Origin: Sphingobium abikonense NBRC 16140
Lineage (GTDB): Bacteria; Pseudomonadota; Alphaproteobacteria; Sphingomonadales; Sphingomonadaceae
DNA length: 64,000 bases
NCBI RefSeq assembly: GCF_001598335.1
Contig: NZ_BCYT01000006.1
Span: 62,001 to 126,000 of the forward strand
Direction: 5' to 3'
Position 1 is the first letter of the stretch. Every line of letters begins with the position of its first letter. The position numbers and the translations under genes are program-made. Under the pieces are notes generated by a model that was not told the DNA's origin, did no database searches, and saw only the letters and a list, made by a program, of their open reading frames with translations. Positions 37,500 to 45,971 of this stretch are shown here, piece after piece.

Positions 37500-38956
37500 T
37501 GAACACGAATCCTATCGCGAAGCTGTCCGTCAATGCGGGCGTCTCCGTCGGTGATATGCGGAAACTCCACGGCACGTCGGGGATCCCCGCTCCGGCTGCC
37601 GGAGCATCAAGCGTTCCCGACATTCTGGATGTGTGGAAAGCCGCGCATGTGACGCTCGTGCGGTCTTACGATTGGGTCTCGAGGCTGGACACGGTCAATA
37701 ACCCCACCAGCCTGTTTCCCGACTGGTCAGCGGACCCCACCGACCCTGCAAACTACAATTTCGAGGGCACGGATAGCTGGGTTAGGCAAACGCGCTCGCT
37801 GGGCGCGGATATTCTGTTCACCATTGCCAGCGAAATCCCGGCCAACAAGCAACCGGTTCGTGACCTGGAAAAATATGAGCAGGTGGTCGAACATATCGTG
37901 CGTCACTATGTATGCGGATGGGGTGGCGGATTTGAAAACGCTGTCACACATTGGGAATTTGGAGACCAGCCCGACTTTGGCGCCTTGCACTTTTCCGGTA
38001 CGCCCGACCAGTTTTACCAAATGTATGCAGCAACTGCGCGCGCTGTGAAGCGCGTTGACCCCTTGCTGAAGGTCGGTGGCCCATGTGTCGCATTTCCCTT
38101 GAATGACGGCCCGTTTCGCGAGGGATTTCTGACATACATTCGGCAACATTCGCTGCCTTTCGATTTCCTGTCCTGGATGTGGTACGGCGACAACTCGCGC
38201 GATCCGCTCGACTTTCGAACGATCGCTGCCGAAGTCCGCGCGATCGTCGATAAACACGGCTTCAGCGATGCCGAACTTCTCCTCTCCTACTGGAGCATGA
38301 CTGGTATCCCGACGGCCAAGTTCGAAGATGCTGACAACGCAGCCTTCATCGCGGCCTCGGCTATCTACATGCAGGATTCCGCCGTCGATAAGGCGATCTT
38401 CTTCAGGGCCGATACCGGAGCCGATTTCCACTATAAGTTCAGGGATCCTGCCGGGATATTTGAAGCTGATGGAAGTGAGAATGCCAGAACAAGTGCGTTT
38501 CGTCTGGTCGGCCAGACTTTGGCAACGTCAAAACGCCTTGCCACGACCGGTGGAGATGAGAACGGATTTGCCATACTCGCTGGTCATTCTGCAGACAGCG
38601 ATACGATCCGCATATTGATAGCCAATTATGCAATTCCGGAAACTTATCTGGTGGCTCGGGATCGGGACGTTTTCGAGTTTCAGGTGCCCATCGGCGCTGA
38701 ACGTGTGAACATGTCCTTGAATGTTCCGCCTAGACGGGTTGATGCGGTGAGTGCTGGCTATGCCGGATATACGCTTGACGTCAGCGAACTGCCATGGGGC
38801 GAGGGGCGTCACAAAGTGGTCCGATATCGGGCAGACGCAGAACATAGGGGCGATATGCTCGGATCGCAGGAAGGCGAAGGCGCCTCGGTCACCATCGAGG
38901 GCAGCTTGCCGGCACCCGGGATTGAACTCATCGAAATAACGCGTCTGGCTTCGTAA
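37499..38956 (+). CDS. GH39-like glycosidase-fold protein with altered acid/base motif
   Basis: A 485-residue protein related to glycoside hydrolase family 39 (beta-xylosidase/iduronidase type). Residues about 15-380 form the TIM barrel, with VTLVRSYDWVSRLD, THWEFGDQPDF (about 155-165), VGGPCVAFP, SLPFDFLSWMWYGDN and LLLSYWSM. A beta-sandwich follows to residue 480. The usual acid/base segment WEFGNEPD reads WEFGDQPD, so the catalytic Glu is Gln and the Asn is Asp. There is no signal peptide. It may bind, instead of hydrolyse, a sugar, or use another mechanism. It is coupled to the FAD monooxygenase gene. The family call is moderately sure; the function is unknown. Confidence 0.72.
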   Translation: MNTNPIAKLSVNAGVSVGDMRKLHGTSGIPAPAAGASSVPDILDVWKAAHVTLVRSYDWVSRLDTVNNPTSLFPDWSADPTDPANYNFEGTDSWVRQTRSLGADILFTIASEIPANKQPVRDLEKYEQVVEHIVRHYVCGWGGGFENAVTHWEFGDQPDFGALHFSGTPDQFYQMYAATARAVKRVDPLLKVGGPCVAFPLNDGPFREGFLTYIRQHSLPFDFLSWMWYGDNSRDPLDFRTIAAEVRAIVDKHGFSDAELLLSYWSMTGIPTAKFEDADNAAFIAASAIYMQDSAVDKAIFFRADTGADFHYKFRDPAGIFEADGSENARTSAFRLVGQTLATSKRLATTGGDENGFAILAGHSADSDTIRILIANYAIPETYLVARDRDVFEFQVPIGAERVNMSLNVPPRRVDAVSAGYAGYTLDVSELPWGEGRHKVVRYRADAEHRGDMLGSQEGEGASVTIEGSLPAPGIELIEITRLAS

Positions 38957-38990
38957 AGGCCTGCAAATTTGCCGGAATTTCACGAGTTCA

Positions 38991-39023
38991 AGGGGGGGCG
39001 ACATAATGTCGGCACCCCCTTTT
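38991..39023 (+). terminator. Rho-independent terminator after the GH39-like gene
   Basis: A hairpin made of GGGGG/CCCCC outer arms and CGACA/TGTCG inner arms with a TAA loop, followed by TTTTT (39019-39023). It lies 34 bases after the stop codon and ends the monooxygenase/GH39-like operon. Confidence 0.8.
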
Positions 39024-39355
39024 TGTGACAGGCTAGACGGTTGGCGACCTTGGCTGCGCGGCTGGTAGGGCCGGAGAGAAATGGCTATGGTAGTCCGTTG
39101 GCAAAGCGGCGTAAGGGGCCAGCATCATTAGGATTGCGGATCATTTAGCCGCGGTATGTTTTGATCAGTGGGATGACGACGTCAACGGCCATGCGGATCA
39201 GCGGCAATACATCATCGCAGAACGGCTAATATCGCGCTCACGGCAAGAAATGCCTACGTCTGTGCTAAATCATGAGAAAAACTGCAGCATTCCGCGGCGA
39301 TAGTCGCGACTTAAGCTTCCAGCCGCCTCGAATATCACTTCACCCATATACGGTA

Positions 39356-39401
39356 TGAGCGGGAATCGCCTTGCTTTAATCTGCAAGGCGATTCCCGCTC
39401 A
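39356..39401. repeat. 19-bp perfect inverted repeat downstream of the deglycosidase genes
   Basis: The arms at 39356-39374 and 39383-39401 are perfect reverse complements over 19 bases (core GGGAATCGCCTTGC) with an 8-base loop. It lies 15 bases downstream of the DUF6379 gene stop. No T run follows on either strand. It could be a strong transcript 3' end, or a small mobile-element relic. Confidence 0.8.
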
Positions 39402-39415
39402 CGGCCTTGTTATCA

Positions 39416-39805
39416 TCAGGATATTGCTAGAGTCTTTGCGTCAGCGTTAATCGACGGAAACGGCATGTAAGAGATCCGCAACCGCTGCGAGAGTTCCAGC
39501 CGATGCTCCCCCGGCGCCAAGCCGCCGCGATGTTCGACCGTGATCGTGGCCGATGCGCCGAACGGCCAGCGACGATCAAATGCGGTCTCCATCTCGTCGA
39601 GGGTGAGCGGTCCGTTGCCTTCGTCAAATCGGACCGCGTCACGAGGGACTGGCTCGCCATCGATGGTAACGTCCAGAGCTTCCACCATGGAAAGGCCAAG
39701 CCCGCGATAATAACCGAGCTTCGCTTCGAACGCGAAACCGTCGGGGGCGTGATCCGGCCCGACGTTGCGCAGGCTGCCGTCCACGATCAGATACTTGTCG
39801 AACAT
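39416..39805 (-). CDS. C-glycoside deglycosidase beta subunit (DUF6379)
   Basis: A 129-residue beta-rich protein with the DUF6379 pattern: MFDKYLIVDGSLRNVG at the start, KLGYYRGLGLSMVEALDVTI, LDEMETAFDRRWPFGA and RLRISYMPFPS near the end. Family members (CarC/DgpC-type) are the small subunit of enzymes that cleave the C-C bond between the sugar and the aromatic ring of 3-keto-C-glycosides. The start is fixed at ATG 39805 by a TGATG overlap with the alpha-subunit stop and a GAGGGAG ribosome site. The longer frame up to 39904 would lie inside the alpha gene. The exact substrate is inferred from the family. Confidence 0.85.
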   Translation of the reverse strand: MFDKYLIVDGSLRNVGPDHAPDGFAFEAKLGYYRGLGLSMVEALDVTIDGEPVPRDAVRFDEGNGPLTLDEMETAFDRRWPFGASATITVEHRGGLAPGEHRLELSQRLRISYMPFPSINADAKTLAIS

Positions 39806-40803
39806 CAGCGGGCTCCCTCGGCTTGCGCGATCAATCTTTCGAACATGCGGTGCTGCCGCCGCACCTGCTCCCGGCTGTCGACCGTCTGGACGTCCTGAAT
39901 CCAACGGTTGCCTTCATATTCACTGGACAGATACCCGTCCCATCCTCCGGCGACCAGTTCCGGTATGACCTCGTCATAGGCGTGGGTGGGATCGCGATCG
40001 TCTTCCGTCATCTCGTAGAATTTGGCCTGGATATGCCGGAAGTAGGGGATGTAGTCGCGGATCCGCTTGGGATTGGCAAAGGGCTGGTGACGCAGAATCT
40101 CGGCCATACGCACTTCGGCGGGATTGCCCTTCATCTTGACCGCAACCTCGTAGATCGTGTACTCGGCCATGATCTTCTGCTCGTGCTGCTCGACGATGAA
40201 CTGCGCGACTTCCGGTCGAGCGCCTTGGCGAATGAATCGGTCGCGATAGACCGGCGGGTAGTGCTTCATGAATATGCCCATGTCGGGGAGCAGGCCTAGA
40301 TGCTTGGTCCCAAGCCTGTCTGCTACTTCAACGGTACGCAGGATCCAGGCATGCTCCATATGCCAGGGCGCATGGACTTCCACGCCCATATGCACATCGA
40401 GTTCCTCGGCGTAGGGCACGCACCGCTCAAGGATATCAGGGCGTACGAAGACCAGCACGCGCATATTGCGGACGCCTAACCGGTTGCAAAGTATGAGGTC
40501 TCGGCGGATGGAATCGATCTGTTCTTCGTCCGTCATCCAACGGTCTTTGCGAACCTTGGTATCCAAGAACATGTCGTAGCACGTAAGTTCGGTTCCGTGC
40601 TTGACCATGAGTTCCTTCCACCAAGCGACCTGGCGGTCGTCGATGTTCGGGAAACTTGGCATGTTCTGCTCAGGGAGGATTTCGATCCCGGTTGCGCCGA
40701 TCGACGCGGCAAATGCAACGCAGTCTTCGATGGTCATCTGTCCCAAGAACATCTCTTCCTGAAAGCTGTAGAGGCTCACGCCTCTTTTCACGCTGGCAAC
40801 CAT
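39805..40803 (-). CDS. C-glycoside deglycosidase alpha subunit (sugar isomerase-like TIM barrel)
   Basis: A 332-residue xylose-isomerase-like TIM barrel of the CarB/DgpB type. Probable metal ligands, in order: E142 (MGVEVHAPW), D174 (LLPDMGIF), H257 (YFRHIQAKFYEM) and E295 (YLSSEYEGN), the Glu-Asp-His-Glu set that holds Mn2+ in relatives. With the DUF6379 subunit, encoded directly behind it in a TGATG overlap, it should release the aglycone from a 3-oxo-glycoside in the cytosol. The start is ATG 40803, with GGAG 9 bases upstream; GTG 40818 has no ribosome site. An oxidase that makes the 3-keto substrate is not obvious in the window. It is divergent from the MFS gene. Confidence 0.85.
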   Translation of the reverse strand: MVASVKRGVSLYSFQEEMFLGQMTIEDCVAFAASIGATGIEILPEQNMPSFPNIDDRQVAWWKELMVKHGTELTCYDMFLDTKVRKDRWMTDEEQIDSIRRDLILCNRLGVRNMRVLVFVRPDILERCVPYAEELDVHMGVEVHAPWHMEHAWILRTVEVADRLGTKHLGLLPDMGIFMKHYPPVYRDRFIRQGARPEVAQFIVEQHEQKIMAEYTIYEVAVKMKGNPAEVRMAEILRHQPFANPKRIRDYIPYFRHIQAKFYEMTEDDRDPTHAYDEVIPELVAGGWDGYLSSEYEGNRWIQDVQTVDSREQVRRQHRMFERLIAQAEGAR

Positions 40804-41159
40804 CTCCTGTAACTCCACTCATATTTGTCGTTTTGCGAACGCGGCTCATTCGAAAAACTTAGAAAATTGCTCGGTTTGGTCGCACGCCTACCGAACGGCA
40901 GCGACCAGCCCGCGAAGCAAAACTAATATCATAATTCCTATGCTGTCAAACGAACTCTGCATTGCCGAATTTGGCGGTACGGTCCAGTCACTTCAGGAAG
41001 ACTGCTCGTGAGACACAGCGGCAGCGATGGCTTCGGACCCCGGTTCGCGGCAAGCCGAAAATCTCGAAATATTATCGGGCCGAGCGGCGGCATCTCAGAT
41101 TGAAGTCATCCTTCTAATTCCTTATAGGATATGCAACGCGATGGGTGGAGAGGCAAAAA
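40804..41159. other. Divergent intergenic region between the deglycosidase and MFS genes
   Basis: There are 356 bases with rather low G+C that must carry the promoters of the deglycosidase operon (leftward) and the transporter (rightward). I could not pick out a certain promoter, and no copy of the TGATATATCA operator is present. Confidence 0.5.
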
Positions 41160-42371
41160 GTGACGAGCTTGAGAATTTATTGGCGCGAGCTTCCGTTGAA
41201 GCCGCAGGGTATCATCATCATCCTTGCTGGCTTTTTGCCGATGATTGCCATTGTTGCCATGGGCCCGGCAGTGCCGACGCTTATCGCCCATTTTGCGAGC
41301 GACCCTAACGCCAGAGCGCAGGTGCCAGCGCTTATTGGCGCGCCAGGCCTGACGATGGCCATCCTGGCGCCTTTTAGCGGGCTGTTGATCGATCGTTTCG
41401 GGCGCAGGCAATTGCTCCTAGCGGCGACAGCCTCCTACGCCATATTCGGGACTGCGCCGCTCTTTCTCGATACGCTTGACCAAATTTATGCCTCGCGTCT
41501 TCTGCTCGGTATTTCCGAAGCGGGCATCCTAACCGTGGTCAACACCTTGATTGCAGACTATTGGGACGCCAAGGGCCGCAAGAACTGGCTGTTTCTCCAA
41601 AGTCTGGTCGGCCCACTATTTGGCGCAGTCGTGGGACTGAGCGTGGGCATTGCGAGCACGCTGCAGTGGAATGGGGTATTTTTCATCTATCTCGCCGCCC
41701 TTCCTATCTGGGCCGCAATGTTCGTCTGGCTATTTGAACCAAAGAAGACCAAGGTCGAAGTAGTTTCGGATGCCCGATCTGCTCCGCTAGCCGCCTTTCC
41801 CTGGTGGAATGCCGCTGTAACGGGGTTCGTCACCTTCTTTTCTGCAATGCTTTACTATGTTTTCATCATCAACGGCGCGCTTGTGTTCGCTGAGGTAGGT
41901 GTGACCGAACCTGATCAATATGCCCAGATGATTTTCGTGCCGCAGATATGTTTTTTGGGCGGTGCTGTATTATTTCGCGTTCTGGCTGACCGTAGTTATC
42001 CCTTCCAGCTTGGTGTGTTCTTCGCGCTGCTTGGAGCAGGACTCGGGGCTATTGGCCTCGCCGAAAGTCCAAATGCGATGGCAGTGGGTGTCGTTATTCA
42101 GCAGATTGCGGCCGGCATGGCGGTCCCGACCTTGCTGATCTGGACACAATCGAAGTTCGAATTCAACCATCGTGGTCGAGGCATGGGAATCTGGACCGCC
42201 GCATTTTTTCTTGCGCAATCACAATCGCCCAGGCTCGTCCACGTGCTTGACCAGGTTACGGGTTCCATGAAGGGGGCGTTCCTTGCCGCTGGATCGGTCG
42301 GCATCATGGTGGGCGGGGTCACGCTCTTGATCGCCTTTGCCTCTCGCAAAGCTCGTCCGATCGTCACGTAA
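41160..42371 (+). CDS. MFS transporter, probable glycoside or aglycone permease
   Basis: A 403-residue inner-membrane protein with about 12 hydrophobic segments. Motif A appears as GLLIDRFGRRQLL after the second segment, and LLLGISEAGILTVVNTLIADYW in the fourth to fifth region. It is probably an H+-driven transporter that brings the compound handled by the neighbouring genes across the inner membrane; the direction is not certain. The start is taken as GTG 41160 because GGAGAGG lies 6 bases upstream; an upstream GTG at 41145 overlaps that site. Last gene of the lower-G+C island. Confidence 0.85.
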   Translation: MTSLRIYWRELPLKPQGIIIILAGFLPMIAIVAMGPAVPTLIAHFASDPNARAQVPALIGAPGLTMAILAPFSGLLIDRFGRRQLLLAATASYAIFGTAPLFLDTLDQIYASRLLLGISEAGILTVVNTLIADYWDAKGRKNWLFLQSLVGPLFGAVVGLSVGIASTLQWNGVFFIYLAALPIWAAMFVWLFEPKKTKVEVVSDARSAPLAAFPWWNAAVTGFVTFFSAMLYYVFIINGALVFAEVGVTEPDQYAQMIFVPQICFLGGAVLFRVLADRSYPFQLGVFFALLGAGLGAIGLAESPNAMAVGVVIQQIAAGMAVPTLLIWTQSKFEFNHRGRGMGIWTAAFFLAQSQSPRLVHVLDQVTGSMKGAFLAAGSVGIMVGGVTLLIAFASRKARPIVT

Positions 42372-42816
42372 CGAAAATCTCCGTTTTCATCGGGGGCAGA
42401 GGTTGCAGTTGGCGCTGCACGCCCGACCACTTAGGTTGGGCGAAGTCTTTTAAGTGGTTGAGAGGGGAGGGGCTAATGGATCCCTCCTGTAATCGAAGGC
42501 CTTTTCCCTGCCCGCGCCGGGCATGTTACGGTATGCGCCTCACTTTGCGCCTTTGAACTCCTCACAAATTTTTCATCTAATCGCGCTGGGCCGCAATAAT
42601 TCGATCTTCGCTTCAAACCGGACGCCCGTGGTCGAGAAGCGCCCAGATTCAACAAAAATATTCTATCAGACATGCAATCGACCAAACTTAATATAACCTA
42701 TGTTATTTATTTAATTAAGTGTATTGGAAATTTATTGTCTTAAATATCCTTCATCGCACAGAGGAACGTAATCAAATTGTGAACGTTTTTGCCCTTTCTG
42801 AGTGAGGGGGTATCAT
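42372..42816. other. A/T-rich gap ahead of the glycosyltransferase operon
   Basis: There are 445 bases without a supported gene. A perfect 8-bp inverted repeat, ACCACTTA / TAAGTGGT (42426-42433 and 42451-42458), has a 17-base loop and could be a weak terminator for the MFS gene. The last 150 bases are strikingly A/T rich for this genome (runs such as TTATTTATTTAATTAAG) and probably contain the promoter of the glycosyltransferase operon. No tRNA or integrase was seen. Confidence 0.5.
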
Positions 42817-44829
42817 TTGATCATTATGCATCTAGCGCTGGGAGGCTGTCTGAAATCGCCTCCTGTAAGATACGGGATTACTGCTGACACCGGCGGACAT
42901 ATCGCGTATATACTAGATGCTGCGGCCCATCAGGCGAAGATTGAATCCGTCTCCGAAGTCATCGTTGCGACAAGGCGATTTCATGATCAAAGATTTGACC
43001 GTGAACACAATTTAGACAGAGAGTATGTGGATAGAAAAATACGCATAATTCGTATTTCTACTACTAAATCATCTTATTTAGAAAAGGAGGATCTTTCGTC
43101 TGAGACAGATTCCTTCATCAGCGGGTTGAGCGACTATATTTCAGGTTGTAAAAATCGCCCTGACGTAATCCACACGCATTTTGCCGATGCGGCTGAAGTG
43201 GCGGCGGCAATACAGAAAAAATTTGGAATATCCTTCGTTTTTACGCCCCATTCCTTGGGGATCGACAAACAGGCCCAAGGCGTATCCTGCGCCGGCCTTA
43301 GCCAGAGGATCGAGGCTGAACGATCGGCCATCGCGCAAGCCGGCGCCATAATCGTGTCGACGGCGGATGAGGCCGATCGTCAAGTAGGGGCCTATTGTCC
43401 GTCGGCAAGGGGAAAGCTTCATGTCGTGCCCCCGGGCGTGCCACGCCTGCCCGCGCCAAATCGGACAGGCCACGCGCAAATGATGATGCGGCAGTGGTTT
43501 GATCGGCCGAACCTGCCGATCATCCTTGCCGTATCGCGGCCCGTCACGAAGAAAAATCTGGCGGCCCTCGTCATCGCCTATGCTCAGGATTCGGTGCTTC
43601 AGCGTCAGGCCAATCTCGTCATTCTGGCGGGCCAGCATCGGCATGCTGCGGGCGAGGAGCGAGCCAATCTCGACCAGCTTTTTGCCTTGGTCGAAAGCTA
43701 TGGCCTCAATGGCCGGGTCGCCTTGCCCGAAGCGCATGATGCCCATGATGTGGCGGCGCTATATGCTCACGCGGCGAAAGGGGGCGTGTTCGTCAATCCC
43801 GCGTTGCATGAACCCTTCGGGCTCACCTTGATCGAAGCGGCGGCATCTGGGGCGCCCGTGGTCGCGACGCGCAATGGCGGGCCGGCGGAAATCGTGGCGA
43901 AGATTGGGCATGGGGACCTGATCGATCCGCGCGATCCGCAAGCGATCAGCGACGCCATCAAGGACATCATAGGCAATGCTGACCGGCATGCAGCCCTGTC
44001 GGCAAAGGCGCGCGCAGGATCCAGCCTTTACTGCTGGAACGCATATGCCAGTGCGTCTGTCGACATTTATCGCGCAGTCACGCAGCCGCGCCTGCTGGCC
44101 TGCGATATGGATAACACGCTTACGGGCTGCCGGGAGTCCGCAGCGGCGTTTCGTGTCTGGCGATCCACATCCTCGTTACCGTTTGTCGTCGCGACCGGCC
44201 GAAGCCTTCATGCCACGAAGATGATCCTGCGTCGCTGGCAATTGCCGGAACCCGATGCCTATATCGTCGATGTCGGCACGCGCATTGTTTTTCCAGATGG
44301 GGAGGGCAGATGGCAGGAGTGCACGGAATTTTCGGCCTATCTCGATCAGGATTGGGACCGCGCTGTCGTGGCCCGGATGGTGGCGCCCCTTGGCCTCAAG
44401 TCCCAGCCGCGCGTCACGGAGGGGCCGCACAAGATCAGCTTTTTCGGAACCGCCAGTGACGCCGCCGCCATTCGCGCAATGTTGGGCGACAATGGCGTGG
44501 CGGCGAAGGTCATTTTCTCCCACGGCCGCCTGATCGACATATTGGCCCCCAATGGCGGGAAGGCGGCGGCGATCGCTGCCTATGCGCGAAAATTCGGCCT
44601 GTCCTTGTCCCACTGCGTTGCTGCTGGCGATAGCGGCAATGACGCGGATATGCTCGCGGCCTGTGGCCATGCGATCGTCGTGGGGAATGCAACGGCCGAA
44701 CTGGACGATCTCCCCGCTCGCAAGGGATTGATGCGCGTGTCGCGCCATCATGCCGCTGGCGTGCTTGAAGGGCTGGCGCGGCTTGGCCTTCATGGCGATT
44801 CATCTGCTGCCGTGGCCGCAGCAGCATGA
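42817..44829 (+). CDS. Sucrose-phosphate synthase-like GT4 with C-terminal HAD phosphatase
   Basis: A 670-residue protein in two parts. Residues about 1-425 are a GT-B glycosyltransferase of the sucrose synthase/sucrose-phosphate synthase type, with GITADTGGHIAYIL near the start, a nucleotide-sugar-binding region, and the E-x7-E block HEPFGLTLIEAAASGAP. Residues about 430-660 are a HAD phosphatase of the sucrose-phosphatase type, with nucleophile motif CDMDNTLTG and late motif GDSGNDADML. It could build a sugar phosphate glycoside and remove the phosphate. The start is probably TTG 42817, with GAGGGGG 6 bases upstream; ATG 42826 is the alternative. It heads a six-gene operon. The acceptor is unknown; sucrose is only one possibility. 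Confidence 0.87.
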   Translation: MIIMHLALGGCLKSPPVRYGITADTGGHIAYILDAAAHQAKIESVSEVIVATRRFHDQRFDREHNLDREYVDRKIRIIRISTTKSSYLEKEDLSSETDSFISGLSDYISGCKNRPDVIHTHFADAAEVAAAIQKKFGISFVFTPHSLGIDKQAQGVSCAGLSQRIEAERSAIAQAGAIIVSTADEADRQVGAYCPSARGKLHVVPPGVPRLPAPNRTGHAQMMMRQWFDRPNLPIILAVSRPVTKKNLAALVIAYAQDSVLQRQANLVILAGQHRHAAGEERANLDQLFALVESYGLNGRVALPEAHDAHDVAALYAHAAKGGVFVNPALHEPFGLTLIEAAASGAPVVATRNGGPAEIVAKIGHGDLIDPRDPQAISDAIKDIIGNADRHAALSAKARAGSSLYCWNAYASASVDIYRAVTQPRLLACDMDNTLTGCRESAAAFRVWRSTSSLPFVVATGRSLHATKMILRRWQLPEPDAYIVDVGTRIVFPDGEGRWQECTEFSAYLDQDWDRAVVARMVAPLGLKSQPRVTEGPHKISFFGTASDAAAIRAMLGDNGVAAKVIFSHGRLIDILAPNGGKAAAIAAYARKFGLSLSHCVAAGDSGNDADMLAACGHAIVVGNATAELDDLPARKGLMRVSRHHAAGVLEGLARLGLHGDSSAAVAAAA

Positions 44830-45971
44830 CCCGCCCGATCGGATATTTCGTTCATCATCAGGGCAGGGGCCATGCCGAACGCTGTGCAGCAATCGCCCAT
44901 GCCATGCCCTCATCCCGGCCGCTGACGATATTTTGCGCCTGCGACGATATATTTCCGGCTTTGCCCGCCAATGCGGACATCGTCATCATCCCTTCCCTGT
45001 TCGAACCGACCGGCGATGAAGCTGCATCCATGGATTGGGTATCGACCCCCGCCACGCTGCATTGCGCACCTTTGGGCTGGCCGGGCATCCGCTCTGCCAT
45101 GGGCCAGATCACGTCCTGGTTTCAGGATTCCGATCCCGCGCTCATGATCTGCGACGTGTCTGCAGAAATCGCCCAACTGGCCCGCATCTGTTCGGTCCCG
45201 CATGTCAAGATCTTGCAACATGGCGATCGCAGCGATCCGGGGCATCGCGCCGCCTATGATGGCGCAGCAGGACTTCTGGCCCCCTTTCATTACGACTTGG
45301 CTCAACCCGAATGGGATGATGCCATGCGGTCAAAGACATTCTTTGCAGGCGGTCTTGGCGTGGATCTGCGTGTGCCTGAGCGGGAGGTCGCGCGGCAGCG
45401 TATTGGTATTGAGCCGAATGAGGAGCTTATCCTTGTCCTCTCGGGCGGCGGGGGCGAAGGCTTCGGACAGGCGCCCCTGGGTGTCGGCGCGCGTTCGAGA
45501 CCCTCTGCCCGGTGGATCACCATCGGGAAGGTTCAGCGCGACTGGCATGCGACGGAGCCGGGCAATATCGAGCATCGCGGCTGGGTCGACAATGCCGACG
45601 ATTATGTCGCTGCCGCAAATCTGGTCATTTCCTCGACGGGCAATACCACCTGCCAGCAGATATTGGCTGCTGCCAAACCTTGGCTTGCCGTCCCCGAATG
45701 GCGCTATTTCGATGAGCAGCATCGCAAGGCGGACGCGCTGGCGGCGGCAGGCGTTGCGACGACGCGGCCGCATCTTCCATCTTCGGCCCATGGATGGGCG
45801 TCCGCCCTTGCAGATACATGGACGAGTCACCACCCGGATCGCCAGCGAGCGATGATCGACGAGGCGCCCGCGCTTGCAACAGCGCAATGGCTCGAAGCGC
45901 TTATCGATCGCCTCTGGTCACAGCAACCTGCCCGCACTTCAGCATCCTTCAAGGAGTTCCGCCCGACATGA
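44826..45971 (+). CDS. Glycosyltransferase, GT-B fold (MurG/GT28-like)
   Basis: A 381-residue cytosolic protein. The N-terminus IGYFVHHQGRGHAERCAAIA and the C-terminal stretch NLVISSTGNTTCQQILAAAKP followed by YFDEQHRKADAL are typical of GT1/GT28 transferases such as MurG, in which the second region binds the nucleotide sugar. Cysteines are unusually frequent in the N-terminal half. It starts at ATG 44826, overlapping the previous stop as ATGA. Donor and acceptor are unknown; context suggests one step of a small oligosaccharide or glycoside pathway. Confidence 0.78.
   Translation: MTRPIGYFVHHQGRGHAERCAAIAHAMPSSRPLTIFCACDDIFPALPANADIVIIPSLFEPTGDEAASMDWVSTPATLHCAPLGWPGIRSAMGQITSWFQDSDPALMICDVSAEIAQLARICSVPHVKILQHGDRSDPGHRAAYDGAAGLLAPFHYDLAQPEWDDAMRSKTFFAGGLGVDLRVPEREVARQRIGIEPNEELILVLSGGGGEGFGQAPLGVGARSRPSARWITIGKVQRDWHATEPGNIEHRGWVDNADDYVAAANLVISSTGNTTCQQILAAAKPWLAVPEWRYFDEQHRKADALAAAGVATTRPHLPSSAHGWASALADTWTSHHPDRQRAMIDEAPALATAQWLEALIDRLWSQQPARTSASFKEFRPT

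Larger units (their letters stand above)
38957..39415. other. Gap between convergent GH39-like and deglycosidase genes
   Basis: There are 459 bases without a gene I can support. They hold a terminator (38991-39023) at the left and a long perfect inverted repeat (39356-39401) at the right. The middle has no ribosome-bound frame; short open frames on the minus strand near 39150-39230 are broken by stops and match nothing I recognise. Confidence 0.6.

Noticed and set aside
39150..39230. A possible transposase or membrane-protein remnant on the minus strand
   Set aside because: Only about 25 codons are open before a stop and the residues match no family I know.
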